Shown here: positions 1-8,708 of the stretch, piece by piece | How the letters are laid out: each line of letters begins with the position of its first letter | How positions within the stretch are numbered: position 1 is the first letter of the stretch | Origin: JAYZDF01 sp036337945 | GTDB taxonomy: Bacteria > Myxococcota > Kuafuiibacteriia > Kuafuiibacteriales > Kuafuiibacteriaceae | DNA length: 38,228 nt | Direction of reading: 5' to 3' | Assembly (NCBI GenBank): GCA_036337945.1 | Contig: JAYZDF010000051.1 | Span: 1-38,228, forward strand | Notes under the pieces: generated by a model | What the model was told of the DNA's origin: nothing | Database searches by the model: none | What the model saw: the letters and a program-made list of their open reading frames with translations, nothing else | Position numbers and translations under genes: made by a program

Positions 1-3
1 GGC

Positions 4-1296
4 ATGACTCTGATCGACCTGGTGCAACGCGTCCGACGTGATTCTCATAGTGATGAGAGAAGGCTTGGCATCATTCCGGAATGGGCAAAATCAACGCTTA
101 GCCAGGATCATCGAGCAAATACAGTGCTTCGAGAGCTTCTGATTTCTTGCGTACTAAGACTGTCAGATTTGGCCATACCGCAACTTGTACTCACAAAATA
201 TCAATCTCCGAGTAAAACGGCGCAGCGATTTGCAGGTGATATCTTGTTATTGTTAGGCCGCCAAAGTGCCAAAGAACAGTTTGCAATGACTGACCCTGTT
301 TCTCTTATTGAAATGGTTAAGGTTGCAGAAAAGATTCAGACTCGACCTTATATCGATGGCGTTATTTCTCTTCTTTCGAACGGCCATCAGGAAGTCAGTC
401 AAGTCAGCAAGCAAACCCTGATTCGCGTAAGCGAGCAGGCTATTTTACCTCTGGCTCAGACCTATCTCAGGTCAACTACGGGACATTTTAGAGAGAAGGA
501 ACTCATTAAAGAGATTCTTAGAAGAAAACCATCCCTAAGGGTCACGGTCACCGAAGAAGTCGGTTTGGCGGCAATAAAAAACGAGAAATTAGATCAATTT
601 ATCGATCGCTTGCGCGATAAACTGAAGGAAAATCACGATAACAAAGCGAATGAATCGATCCGCTCAGCCTTCAAAGCGTTTGACGCACAACAATATGAGC
701 AAAGTGTAAGAAAGCTCGATACCATTCTTCATTCGAGCCCTGAATTAGTTCGCCGTGAGTCAGAGCGAATAATCGATGTATATCTGAAATATGCTCAAAT
801 TTTGTACGAATCAGGAGATTTTGATCAGGCGAAGCAGATTCTTTTGAAAGTATTTCTGTTCGAAGGATCAAATCGCGGAATAGCTCTGCTTGAGAAAACA
901 AGCCTCGCTTTAGCTGAGGGTTATGTTGCCCTTGGTCAACCAAGACGGGCATACGAAGAGCTAAGGGGGCTCCCTTCTCAACTTGGTAAAAGTCACCCGT
1001 TAAAAGGTATCAAGACAAAAATACTTATGTCGTTTCTCGATACCGAAATTGCTCAAAGCAATTTTTCGAGAGCGAGGCAATATATTCGGCACATTGAAAG
1101 CCTAGGACCGCCTCCAGCAGAGCTCACGAGAAGAAAAATACTCATCGTTGTTGTAGAGAATTTAGTCTCAGTGGGCGTTTTTCTCGCTCTACTCGTTGGT
1201 GCTTTGTTGGCCGTGGTCATAAGAGTGCGATCCCAGATCCATCGACGTAAATTGGCTATTCTGCAAGAGCAACTCGACACGAGAAATGCTGACTAA
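4..1296 (+). CDS. TPR/HEAT-like repeat protein with C-terminal membrane anchor (possibly 5'-truncated)
   Basis: This 430-residue frame is open to the left edge of the window, so the ATG at 4 may be internal and the true start may lie outside. The protein is strongly helical. The first ~190 residues resemble HEAT-like paired helices. Residues ~220-370 read as tetratricopeptide-like helical pairs (for example AFDAQQYEQSVRKLD and YAQILYESGDFDQAKQ). A hydrophobic segment at ~380-406 is followed by a short basic tail, so the protein is probably anchored by one C-terminal helix. Such repeats usually bind other proteins, but no partner or catalytic motif can be identified. About 200 bases separate it from the next gene. 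The function is unknown; the repeat assignment is by pattern and not by a profile search. Confidence 0.6.
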   Translation: MTLIDLVQRVRRDSHSDERRLGIIPEWAKSTLSQDHRANTVLRELLISCVLRLSDLAIPQLVLTKYQSPSKTAQRFAGDILLLLGRQSAKEQFAMTDPVSLIEMVKVAEKIQTRPYIDGVISLLSNGHQEVSQVSKQTLIRVSEQAILPLAQTYLRSTTGHFREKELIKEILRRKPSLRVTVTEEVGLAAIKNEKLDQFIDRLRDKLKENHDNKANESIRSAFKAFDAQQYEQSVRKLDTILHSSPELVRRESERIIDVYLKYAQILYESGDFDQAKQILLKVFLFEGSNRGIALLEKTSLALAEGYVALGQPRRAYEELRGLPSQLGKSHPLKGIKTKILMSFLDTEIAQSNFSRARQYIRHIESLGPPPAELTRRKILIVVVENLVSVGVFLALLVGALLAVVIRVRSQIHRRKLAILQEQLDTRNAD

Positions 1297-1498
1297 TTTT
1301 CTGCTGCCTTCCTATTTCTTCTAGAATTCCATATTTTCCCTCGGGAAAGCCAAAAAGACTCTTTATTTCTCAAGGGCGGTTCGAGAATTCGACTTCTAAA
1401 CCAATATTTTATCCCTCATGCGTTGACGACTAAATTTTGACGTGTCCGTTCGTTGTGTTGGAGCTGAAATTCTAGTAATTCAGCATTGTTGGAGCAAG

Positions 1499-3940
1499 AT
1501 GAATATGTCAATTTCCGCAAGCATCCTACTTACATTTGCATTGTCGGCGCAACTCTCTGAAGACGCGAGCCTAGCTCGAGAGAAGCGCGGTACCTTGATG
1601 CCCGAAGGAACGATAAGTTTTTCGAAGAATTCGTCCCGTTTGAGTAAAGATATGCAAACCAAACTTGACGGTTTGCTAGATCAAATCCGTCAGGCCTCGT
1701 CCACGCAAAATTTATTAGTGGTGGGCCACTGCGATAATAAAGGCTCTGAGTCACGCAATCGTGCATTATCTTTGAAGCGGGCTCGCGCTGTACGCAGATA
1801 CTTGGAACGAAAAAAGATTGATCGCGAGATGTTGCTCGAAACCGGCGTGCGTTCATCCGAACCCATTGCCTCTAGCGAGTCACCGGAGGAAGGAGCCAAA
1901 AATCAAAGGGTAGAGCTTTGGCTAACCGACCAAAAGCCGGTCGGATCTGTGACTTGGGTGTTGAACAATTCACAATCAAAACCAGCGGGGCAAGCAGATT
2001 ATTCTTCACCTGATGTAGGGGCGTCCGTCCTTCGAAATCTCGAATTGAAAACTGACGAGATCTCTGGCGTGGAACTCACTTTTCTAAAGCAGACGAAAGT
2101 TTTCGTGTCCTCGAACTCTCAGGTTGTTGCTCATGACACACAAGTTCGCAAAGGCCGCCCCAGCCGCCGAACCGCCGATGTTTATGTTGAAGACGGAACA
2201 ACTGTAGTTCGGAAACTTAGTTCTGCGGCATCAACCATGCGTATTGATACCCCAAATATGATGGTCGATCTATCTGCATCTCATGCGCGCGTCAGGTACA
2301 ACGCTCAACGGAAAATTTCCACTGTTTCAATTTATGATGGATCAGCTCGAGTGATTGCGCGAGGTCGAACAGTGAAACTCTCCGCCGGCGAAGGGGTCAG
2401 AGTCATTGGCCGCGGTGGTCCGATTAAGGATGATCAATTACCAAGAACGCCATTGTGGATTAGCAAAAGCCCGATCTTGGTTCACGGGGCTACTGAAACA
2501 GCCATTAACTGGCGACCTCCTTCGAAAACAAGCACGACTCTAATCGAGTTTACGCTACCGAGTGACCCTAACTTTGAACGGCCGATTCAGACATTAGCTT
2601 TGTCTGCAAACTCCGCTACCTTGTCTCAAATGCCTCCCGGCGCTTATTTGTTGAGGCTGATTACACAAAGCGTAGATGGCGTTCTAAGTTTTCCATCGGA
2701 GATGGTGAAACTGATCTCCTTAGCTCAGCCAACGGTGATGAACGGAATAGAGGTTCCGATTGAAAAATCTATTTTGCGAATGCCTGGTCCATCGGTGCTG
2801 ACTCAACCTGCTCCCGAAAATATGATTCTGACCATTGGCGAGATTGAGTCAGAAGAGGCCACGAACACGATACCATTATGGAAAGCTGGCCGTTACAAAG
2901 TTCCTTACCGCTTGATGTTTGCCGATGGCGAGACAGTCTTTGGCGGCGGGGTTTTTAGTGTGAACGTTGCACAGCCTCAGGTTCAACTTCTCAAACTCAC
3001 CCCCGAGGTAGCAGCAGAGTTATCTCGAACTCCTGTGCAAATGCGAATTGTTGGTGAAGGCGATCAACCTATTACCGGACTGAAGTTTTTACTCTATATG
3101 AGAAACGATCAAATTAAGGGTCTTGAGAAACTCAAACGTACACCTAGCGGTGAGCAGCGTGGCTTGCTTCAACCTTGCGACTGCAAGATACCGGAAGGTG
3201 CCTCCGAAATGATAGAGCAAGGTAACGGTTATTATGCCTTTGTTTATCAACGGATGGCAGGACAAAGTTATCGACGAGACTCCCTTCGCATTCAGGAGAC
3301 GCAATCGAATTTAATTCAGGACTTTGATGTTCCCATTGGTGCTTATGTCGCTGAAGCGCCCGTAGAAAAACCCACCGGAATGTTCACGAGTGTCCGTGTA
3401 GGTACCCAGCTGACTCATGGATTCAAACCAGAATTTCGCACTGATTTGGAGCTCGGAGTCAGGCTTCATCTCACAGGAATATTGTCGATGGATCTAGCGG
3501 CCCAAACGGGCGTTTTTTCAAGCGAGCTCAACTTTACTGAAAATTCCGCGGTAAGCGCTTCCCTTTCAAATGCAACGGTCATTTTGCCGGTGCTCGGACG
3601 AGCTGGATTCGCTTTACGTTTCGGTAAAGGCGGGATGTATTTTGGCGGCGGGGGCGGTCTTGGTTTTGCCTTCGGTGATTACGTAGACCAAGCGATCCAG
3701 CCGACACAAACGTTGTGGACCGGTTATCTAGGAATGTCGTACCAAGCAGGCGGTGGCGAACTTATTTTGCAGGCCGACTACGGCCCTCAGAATCTCCAAG
3801 GCGCCACCATCGAAAACGATCTGTGGCCGGCCATTACCGTCGGTTATAGATTTGCGCCTTGGATGTCTAAGTCAAAAGCCATCTCCGTGGGTGGATATGA
3901 TTTGACCGATATGGGCGTAGGTGATGTAACTGGCGACTAG
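1499..3940 (+). CDS. Exported multidomain envelope protein: OmpA-like domain + FecR-like domain + Ig-like region + C-terminal beta-barrel-like region
   Basis: The frame is open from a GTG at 1442, but I chose the ATG at 1499. It has GGAG five bases upstream and begins directly with a signal peptide (hydrophobic core ISASILLTFALSA). From this start (813 aa), residues ~33-142 are an OmpA/Pal-type peptidoglycan-binding domain: GHCDNKG, then NRALSLKRARAVRRYL, matching the family pattern GHTDxxG..N..LS..RA..V..YL. Residues ~185-310 resemble a FecR domain (VYVEDGTTVVRKL, TPNMMVDLSASHARV, VSIYDGSARV, LSAGEGVRV). The middle is Ig-like beta sandwich. The last ~140 residues are glycine-rich alternating strands ending in an aromatic-rich strand, suggesting an outer-membrane barrel. 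A protein linking peptidoglycan to the outer membrane is plausible. The next gene starts three bases after the stop. Confidence 0.75.
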   Translation: MNMSISASILLTFALSAQLSEDASLAREKRGTLMPEGTISFSKNSSRLSKDMQTKLDGLLDQIRQASSTQNLLVVGHCDNKGSESRNRALSLKRARAVRRYLERKKIDREMLLETGVRSSEPIASSESPEEGAKNQRVELWLTDQKPVGSVTWVLNNSQSKPAGQADYSSPDVGASVLRNLELKTDEISGVELTFLKQTKVFVSSNSQVVAHDTQVRKGRPSRRTADVYVEDGTTVVRKLSSAASTMRIDTPNMMVDLSASHARVRYNAQRKISTVSIYDGSARVIARGRTVKLSAGEGVRVIGRGGPIKDDQLPRTPLWISKSPILVHGATETAINWRPPSKTSTTLIEFTLPSDPNFERPIQTLALSANSATLSQMPPGAYLLRLITQSVDGVLSFPSEMVKLISLAQPTVMNGIEVPIEKSILRMPGPSVLTQPAPENMILTIGEIESEEATNTIPLWKAGRYKVPYRLMFADGETVFGGGVFSVNVAQPQVQLLKLTPEVAAELSRTPVQMRIVGEGDQPITGLKFLLYMRNDQIKGLEKLKRTPSGEQRGLLQPCDCKIPEGASEMIEQGNGYYAFVYQRMAGQSYRRDSLRIQETQSNLIQDFDVPIGAYVAEAPVEKPTGMFTSVRVGTQLTHGFKPEFRTDLELGVRLHLTGILSMDLAAQTGVFSSELNFTENSAVSASLSNATVILPVLGRAGFALRFGKGGMYFGGGGGLGFAFGDYVDQAIQPTQTLWTGYLGMSYQAGGGELILQADYGPQNLQGATIENDLWPAITVGYRFAPWMSKSKAISVGGYDLTDMGVGDVTGD

Positions 3941-3942
3941 TT

Positions 3943-4911
3943 GTGACAGTTACAGCAATCGCATGTGCAAATATTGCATTAGTAAAATATTGGGGTAAGC
4001 GAGACTCATCGAGTTTGAATGTCCCACAAGCCGGAAGTCTTTCTGTAACGCTCGACGCGTTGAGGACCACCACCCAGATAGAGCTCTCTGACACCTCTAA
4101 CGACCTACTATACCTAGATGAGCATGAGGTGACAGGAAAAGCGCTGTCGCGAGTCACCGCACACTTAGATCTATTTCGAAGCACCACAGACCCTCGTGCG
4201 ATCGTACGCACGAGCAATAGTTTTCCTACAGCTGCAGGCTTGGCGTCGAGCGCATCCGGTTTCGCAGCGCTCACCGTGGCAGCTTCGGCGGTTTATGGTC
4301 ATAGTCATTCGAAACGAGATTTGTCCATTTTGGCTCGCCGAGGATCCGGAAGTGCGGCCCGCTCCATTTTTGGTCAATATGCATTGATGAACGGCGGCGT
4401 ACAGTCTGATGGCCTTGACGCTTATGCGGAACCTCTGCCTCAAATTAAGTTCCCATTGTGCGCGGTGATCGCTGTTGCTAAGGCAGGGCCAAAAGATATC
4501 GGCTCAACCGAAGGGATGAAGCACACCTATGAAACTAGTCCTTATCACCAGCCATGGATTGAACTTGTGAGTCGAGATCTTATGACTGCTCAGACCGCGC
4601 TACAGAATGATGATTTTATGACTCTTGCTGAATGCGTTGAAGGAAACTGTCTCGCAATGCATGCCAATGCAATGGCGTCACGCCCTGGCATTATCTATTT
4701 CTCCGGAACAACGCTTGAAGCAATTTCGACGGTTCGAAACCTTCGGATCAATCACGGTGTAGAGGTCTTCTTTACAATTGATGCTGGACCGCACGTTGTC
4801 GCCTTTACGCGCCCATCTTCAGTAGATGAGGTAGCGAAAGCTCTAAGCCAGATTCCGGGTGTCACGCAGATTATTCGTTCTGAAATGGGTGAAGCTGCCC
4901 ATCTCACCTAA
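3943..4911 (+). CDS. mvaD: Diphosphomevalonate decarboxylase
   Basis: This enzyme makes isopentenyl diphosphate from mevalonate diphosphate with ATP, the last step of the mevalonate pathway, in the cytoplasm. The 322-residue protein has the usual family length. Its hallmark motifs are the N-terminal ANIALVKYWGKRD (residues 9-21), the phosphate-binding loop FPTAAGLASSASGFAAL (94-110), RRGSGSAARSIFG (132-144) and the catalytic Asp in TIDAGPH (Asp280). The start is a GTG three bases after the stop of the OmpA/FecR protein, and it gives the exact expected N-terminus, so translation is probably coupled to the upstream gene. The next gene, also a mevalonate-pathway GHMP enzyme, begins eight bases downstream. 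Confidence 0.95.
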   Translation: MTVTAIACANIALVKYWGKRDSSSLNVPQAGSLSVTLDALRTTTQIELSDTSNDLLYLDEHEVTGKALSRVTAHLDLFRSTTDPRAIVRTSNSFPTAAGLASSASGFAALTVAASAVYGHSHSKRDLSILARRGSGSAARSIFGQYALMNGGVQSDGLDAYAEPLPQIKFPLCAVIAVAKAGPKDIGSTEGMKHTYETSPYHQPWIELVSRDLMTAQTALQNDDFMTLAECVEGNCLAMHANAMASRPGIIYFSGTTLEAISTVRNLRINHGVEVFFTIDAGPHVVAFTRPSSVDEVAKALSQIPGVTQIIRSEMGEAAHLT

Positions 4912-4919
4912 GGTAATTG

Positions 4920-5810
4920 ATGACTCTGCCACCTCACCGAAAAGTTTGCGTACCAGGAAAGTTAATGCTCCTCGGTGAGTATGCTGTGCTTGCTGGCTCA
5001 AGGGCAATGGTGAGTTCCGTCAATCGATATGCGACAGTTCAATGGAGTTCTCGTCCGAAAAAATCGAGTTTAGTTCTCAGCTCCGTCGCAGATGCATGCG
5101 ATAACTCGAAGTATAAAGACCATATTACAGTCGACACTCGCAACTTTTACCGCGCGGATGGACAAAAGTTAGGAATTGGATCATCTGCCGCGGTTGCCGT
5201 CGGCACTTCGGTTTTTTTACGTCAACAGCGCGACTCTTTGGCCCTAGAAAGTGCCTTACAAGGTCACCGCACAGCATCCAACGGTATAGGAAGTGGAGTA
5301 GACTTAGCCTCCGTTTTTCATGGCGGCGTCATCGCAGCATCCGTTCAACCCTCCGCTATTGAGCGGCTGTCCTCTTTCTTCGAAGACCTTCATCTTGCCG
5401 TTTTTTATCTCGAAAAAAGCGCATCTACGAAATCAATGGTTGCGAGGTGCCAACGTAGTGAGCAGTGGCACTCACTAACCAATGAGATGTCGTCAGTATC
5501 GAGCGTAGGGATTGAAGCTTACAAGAACCGTCAATCCGGCGACTTCATGCAAAGCGTACAAGAGTATGGAAACTTGATGCGTTCTCTTGGTAAAGCGGCA
5601 AACGTTCCCATCTATACAGCTCAAATGGAACGTTTATCTCACTGCGTCGAACGTCACGGCGGAGTGAGTAAACCCAGCGGGGCAGGGGGAGGAGACGTCG
5701 CTTTAGTGTTTTCGGAGAGTGCCGAAAGCTTTGACACAATTGCTCACGAGACAGGACTAGAAAAGCTTGACCTTCAATTAGACACACTCGGCACTCATTT
5801 TTTAGATTAG
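4920..5810 (+). CDS. GHMP kinase, most likely phosphomevalonate kinase
   Basis: This probably phosphorylates 5-phosphomevalonate with ATP to give the substrate of the preceding decarboxylase. The GHMP motifs are all present in 296 residues: PGKLMLLGEYAVL near the N-terminus, GIGSSAAVAVG (85-95), NGIGSGVDLA, and KPSGAGGGD (251-259). Two details favour phosphomevalonate over mevalonate kinase: GEY rather than GEH in motif 1, and an Asp after the glycine run in motif 3. It is somewhat short for the ERG8-type family. A TTG at 4917 lies directly before the chosen ATG at 4920. Mevalonate kinase, HMG-CoA synthase and HMG-CoA reductase are not in the window. It converges on the next gene with a 3-base gap. 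Confidence 0.8.
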   Translation: MTLPPHRKVCVPGKLMLLGEYAVLAGSRAMVSSVNRYATVQWSSRPKKSSLVLSSVADACDNSKYKDHITVDTRNFYRADGQKLGIGSSAAVAVGTSVFLRQQRDSLALESALQGHRTASNGIGSGVDLASVFHGGVIAASVQPSAIERLSSFFEDLHLAVFYLEKSASTKSMVARCQRSEQWHSLTNEMSSVSSVGIEAYKNRQSGDFMQSVQEYGNLMRSLGKAANVPIYTAQMERLSHCVERHGGVSKPSGAGGGDVALVFSESAESFDTIAHETGLEKLDLQLDTLGTHFLD

Positions 5811-5813
5811 CAG

Positions 5814-7757
5814 CTAATTTATAATCGGGAGCGAGATCCATTGAAACTTTTCTGGGTCACTCTGCGACTCAAAGAGAATATAATGCTTCGAGTCGAGGAT
5901 ATTTCGAATCATCCCACGAATCTTCACTTGCTCACCGCTAGGAAAAACAGATACTCCGGTAGAGAATCCATTGGCCAAATCGATAATCCCTCCGAAGCCG
6001 GTCATACCAATTCCAAGGGAGGCTTTTCCTTTTTCTGCTGTATGTCCTCCAAAATCTGAACTAATTAGGATGTCTAGTTCTGAATTTGATCTCCATACTG
6101 ACGGTCCAAACCCAGGAATTAATATCTCATTCCGAAGCATACGAAAACTATTCGAAGAGAGTTGAACGACCTGTAAAACGGAATCATTTTTTACCAGGAT
6201 AGCTTCTCCGTTACTCGATATAAAAAGTATTTCGTGTGGGACAGTTATAGCTCCTCTAAACTCACCATTGTTCTTGAAAACGTATATCTTATTTTCGCAA
6301 ATCTGAGCTCCTACTCCATTTACCTTACACACGAATACGTGTTCCTGCTCTTCAATGAAACCTACGAATACCTTCTTTTCGGTTTCATCAAATACTACTT
6401 CAGCTGCATTCGGCGTGGTATTCGTTAGTCCTCCATCGGTAGAGAGGAGTCCGATGCCACTTTGTGTAAGAGCAAAAAATCGATCTTGTTGCCAATAAGA
6501 GGGCGTTATACTCGGATTCTGAAGTAACGTAGTTTCACCAAATTGTGACCCATGGGCAATTCTCGTGGTGACCTCTAAGTCAATCTCTGAAGGGTTGCTT
6601 GGCATGTCCGCACGATTGGCAATCAGATAGGTCGCCTCAGAAAATTCCAGTGCGAAGTTTCTGTTGAAGCGAGTACCGACAAAATTTCTCAGTCTACCAT
6701 CCTGCACAAAGTCAAAATCGGTTTCAGTACTTAAGAGAACTTCCTTTTTATCGAGTATTTCTCGAGTTCCGTTAAGCGATACAATCCATTGGTAAATATT
6801 TATCAGCACTTTTTCGTTTTTCCTTAGTGCTTCAAAAAGAGTGTTGTTGTGACTGAACATTGTGGTTTTTTCGACAAAAAACTCTGTTCCCCCTGTCACA
6901 TTGACAGCTTTCCAGTCCATCTTTTCGGACGTGACTTTTACGTTATTCTGTACCCCAAGCTGCTTTTCGAGTTCGCCACAGATACCCGAATTACAGCTCC
7001 ATCGTTCTATGGTGCCTGATAGCGGTTCTACTTCTTTTTGTGCAACACATGAGAAATTATCAAAAATGAGATCACCCGCAGCATTTTGAAAGACGGTGTC
7101 TCGCGTGGAGAGATTCGTGCAAATCTTCAGTAACTGGTCGTCGAGACAGTTGATAAAAGTCCAATTACAAGAGCTGTCTCTCTGGATTAAGCAAGCATTC
7201 CTCGGATTCTCGAGCGAGAAAAGTCTCATCTCTGTTTCAGGAAGTGGACATCCAATCGTATCACTCAACTGAAACCGCAAAGTTCGTGCACCAAGCAGGA
7301 CTTGTTCATTAGACCAGCTTTCCCAGCTTGTTTCTTGATATGAAAGCGAACCAACAGGTGATTCTTTTGTAATCTCTTCCGTCTTCCATACCGCAGTCGT
7401 GGGCGGAGCAGGAAACCCGGTATCTTTGGAAATGATTGGTTTTAGCAGGAACGCGAGATCTTTTTCGTTATATCTTGTCAGTAGTGGATAGTTCCTTACG
7501 AGAGCTGCTTTGTCGTAATGAAAAAGCCACGCTCTCGTATTCAGTTCCGCTTGAAAAGCCTTTCTGAGGTCATACTCAAGAGGGTCATCACTGGACAATG
7601 CCGTTGCGTAGGTTTCGAGTTCATTTTGAATAACGATTATTCTAATTGCATTTTCGCTCGGCGGCTCCTGCAGTCGGTATCGCTCAGCGCATGAAAAACC
7701 TGTGAAAATTCCCAAGGCAAAAAACACGGCAGTGACTGACGGTCGGAACCTGGACAC
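5814..7757 (-). CDS. Exported Cys-rich protein of unknown function, possible lipoprotein
   Basis: The 647-residue protein starts at a GTG. It has an N-terminal hydrophobic segment (VTAVFFALGIFTGFSC) ending at Cys23. The lipobox is not canonical (GFSC), so it may be a lipoprotein or simply secreted. Residues ~150-260 contain many cysteines (GCPLPE, NACLIQ, SSCNWTFINC, SCVAQ, WSCNSGICGEL), suggesting disulfides outside the cytoplasm. The second half has repeated short blocks with phrases such as FFALTQSGIGLLSTDGG and ISSNGEAILVKNDSVLQVV, reminiscent of beta-propeller blades. I do not recognise a family. Upstream, a 69-base gap separates it from the divergent PEGA gene. Confidence 0.7.
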   Translation of the reverse strand: MSRFRPSVTAVFFALGIFTGFSCAERYRLQEPPSENAIRIIVIQNELETYATALSSDDPLEYDLRKAFQAELNTRAWLFHYDKAALVRNYPLLTRYNEKDLAFLLKPIISKDTGFPAPPTTAVWKTEEITKESPVGSLSYQETSWESWSNEQVLLGARTLRFQLSDTIGCPLPETEMRLFSLENPRNACLIQRDSSCNWTFINCLDDQLLKICTNLSTRDTVFQNAAGDLIFDNFSCVAQKEVEPLSGTIERWSCNSGICGELEKQLGVQNNVKVTSEKMDWKAVNVTGGTEFFVEKTTMFSHNNTLFEALRKNEKVLINIYQWIVSLNGTREILDKKEVLLSTETDFDFVQDGRLRNFVGTRFNRNFALEFSEATYLIANRADMPSNPSEIDLEVTTRIAHGSQFGETTLLQNPSITPSYWQQDRFFALTQSGIGLLSTDGGLTNTTPNAAEVVFDETEKKVFVGFIEEQEHVFVCKVNGVGAQICENKIYVFKNNGEFRGAITVPHEILFISSNGEAILVKNDSVLQVVQLSSNSFRMLRNEILIPGFGPSVWRSNSELDILISSDFGGHTAEKGKASLGIGMTGFGGIIDLANGFSTGVSVFPSGEQVKIRGMIRNILDSKHYILFESQSDPEKFQWISLPIIN

Positions 7758-7826
7758 GCAAAAACTCTAGCATAGTAAGCACGCAGAGGTTGCATTTATC
7801 ACGCGAAACTGGCCGAATATGGCACA

Positions 7827-8708
7827 ATGCGGTTCTTTAACCAGCTCAGGTCTCTTCTGGTTACTATGATTGCGCATCTTTGTTGGGTTGTTTTTCTTCT
7901 CCTCTCCGTAGACTCGTACGCTCAGTCGAAGAAAAAGACCACATCGGTTCAAGAACGTTTGTTGATCCTTGTACTTGATAAGCACGGTGTCTTAGCCGGC
8001 CGTCAGAATATTACTGATAAACTTAAACAAACGATGGAGAAGAATCTAGATATCCAAGTGGTATCGGATGAGGAGACCTTCGTTGTTTTTGACCGCAACG
8101 TCGCCGAAATGTTTAGTAGCTGTCGAGGGGACCCGGTTTGCTTAGCGCGTTTAGTTCAAAACCTAGACGCGCGATATTTGTTGGTCGTTTCGAGTTCAAA
8201 AATTTCTGAGTCGATTGTTCTAGGACTGCGTTACGTAGACTTGAAAGAACGAACCACTATCGGCCAGGCCGTTCATAAAGTTCCATCAAATGCGGACTTG
8301 CACAAAGAAATTAGTAAACGGCTCCCCGATATTGTACCGAAAGCAATGTGGCGACCTTATGGGAGTATCAGCGTAAATATTGCGCAACAGCGAGTGCAGG
8401 TCTTTCTTGATGGGCAGCTTGTCGGTATATCGCCGCTCAAGAAATTAGAAAGAATAAAACCCGGTACTCGTCAATTACGCTTTGAACTCGACGGATATTT
8501 ACCTTACACAAAATCGGTATTGGTCCAACAGGGTGAGGTCTTCAAGCTCGACGTTCAGATGACTAGCGAAGAAAAAGACAATATACCCTGGTGGGTTTGG
8601 GTGTCTGTTGGAACGGTAATTGTTACAGGCGTTGCTGGTGGAATATGGTGGAGTTCCGAGCGGGATATTGCTTTATGCAGTTCGCCTAGTCTTTCGCAGT
8701 GTCCTTAG
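7827..8708 (+). CDS. PEGA-domain membrane protein
   Basis: The 293-residue protein has an N-terminal hydrophobic stretch (~10-32, signal peptide or anchor). A ~140-residue domain with a VLDKHGVL start and a paired-Cys segment (CRGDPVC, 99-105) follows; this resembles the regions seen before PEGA domains in myxobacterial proteins. A PEGA domain covers ~178-246: GSISVNI, VQVFLDGQLVGISPLK, PGTRQLRFELDGY. A C-terminal helix spans ~255-275 (WWVWVSVGTVIVTGVAGGIWW). PEGA domains are small beta domains found on exported surface proteins and attached to bacterial Ser/Thr kinases. The kinase encoded convergently right next to it makes a functional link possible but unproven. The two reading frames overlap by four bases tail to tail. 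Confidence 0.8.
   Translation: MRFFNQLRSLLVTMIAHLCWVVFLLLSVDSYAQSKKKTTSVQERLLILVLDKHGVLAGRQNITDKLKQTMEKNLDIQVVSDEETFVVFDRNVAEMFSSCRGDPVCLARLVQNLDARYLLVVSSSKISESIVLGLRYVDLKERTTIGQAVHKVPSNADLHKEISKRLPDIVPKAMWRPYGSISVNIAQQRVQVFLDGQLVGISPLKKLERIKPGTRQLRFELDGYLPYTKSVLVQQGEVFKLDVQMTSEEKDNIPWWVWVSVGTVIVTGVAGGIWWSSERDIALCSSPSLSQCP

Noticed and set aside
1332..1355. Hairpin TTTCCCTCGGGAAA as a terminator after the first gene
   Set aside because: The stem is short with a very small loop, and no U-run follows on either strand.
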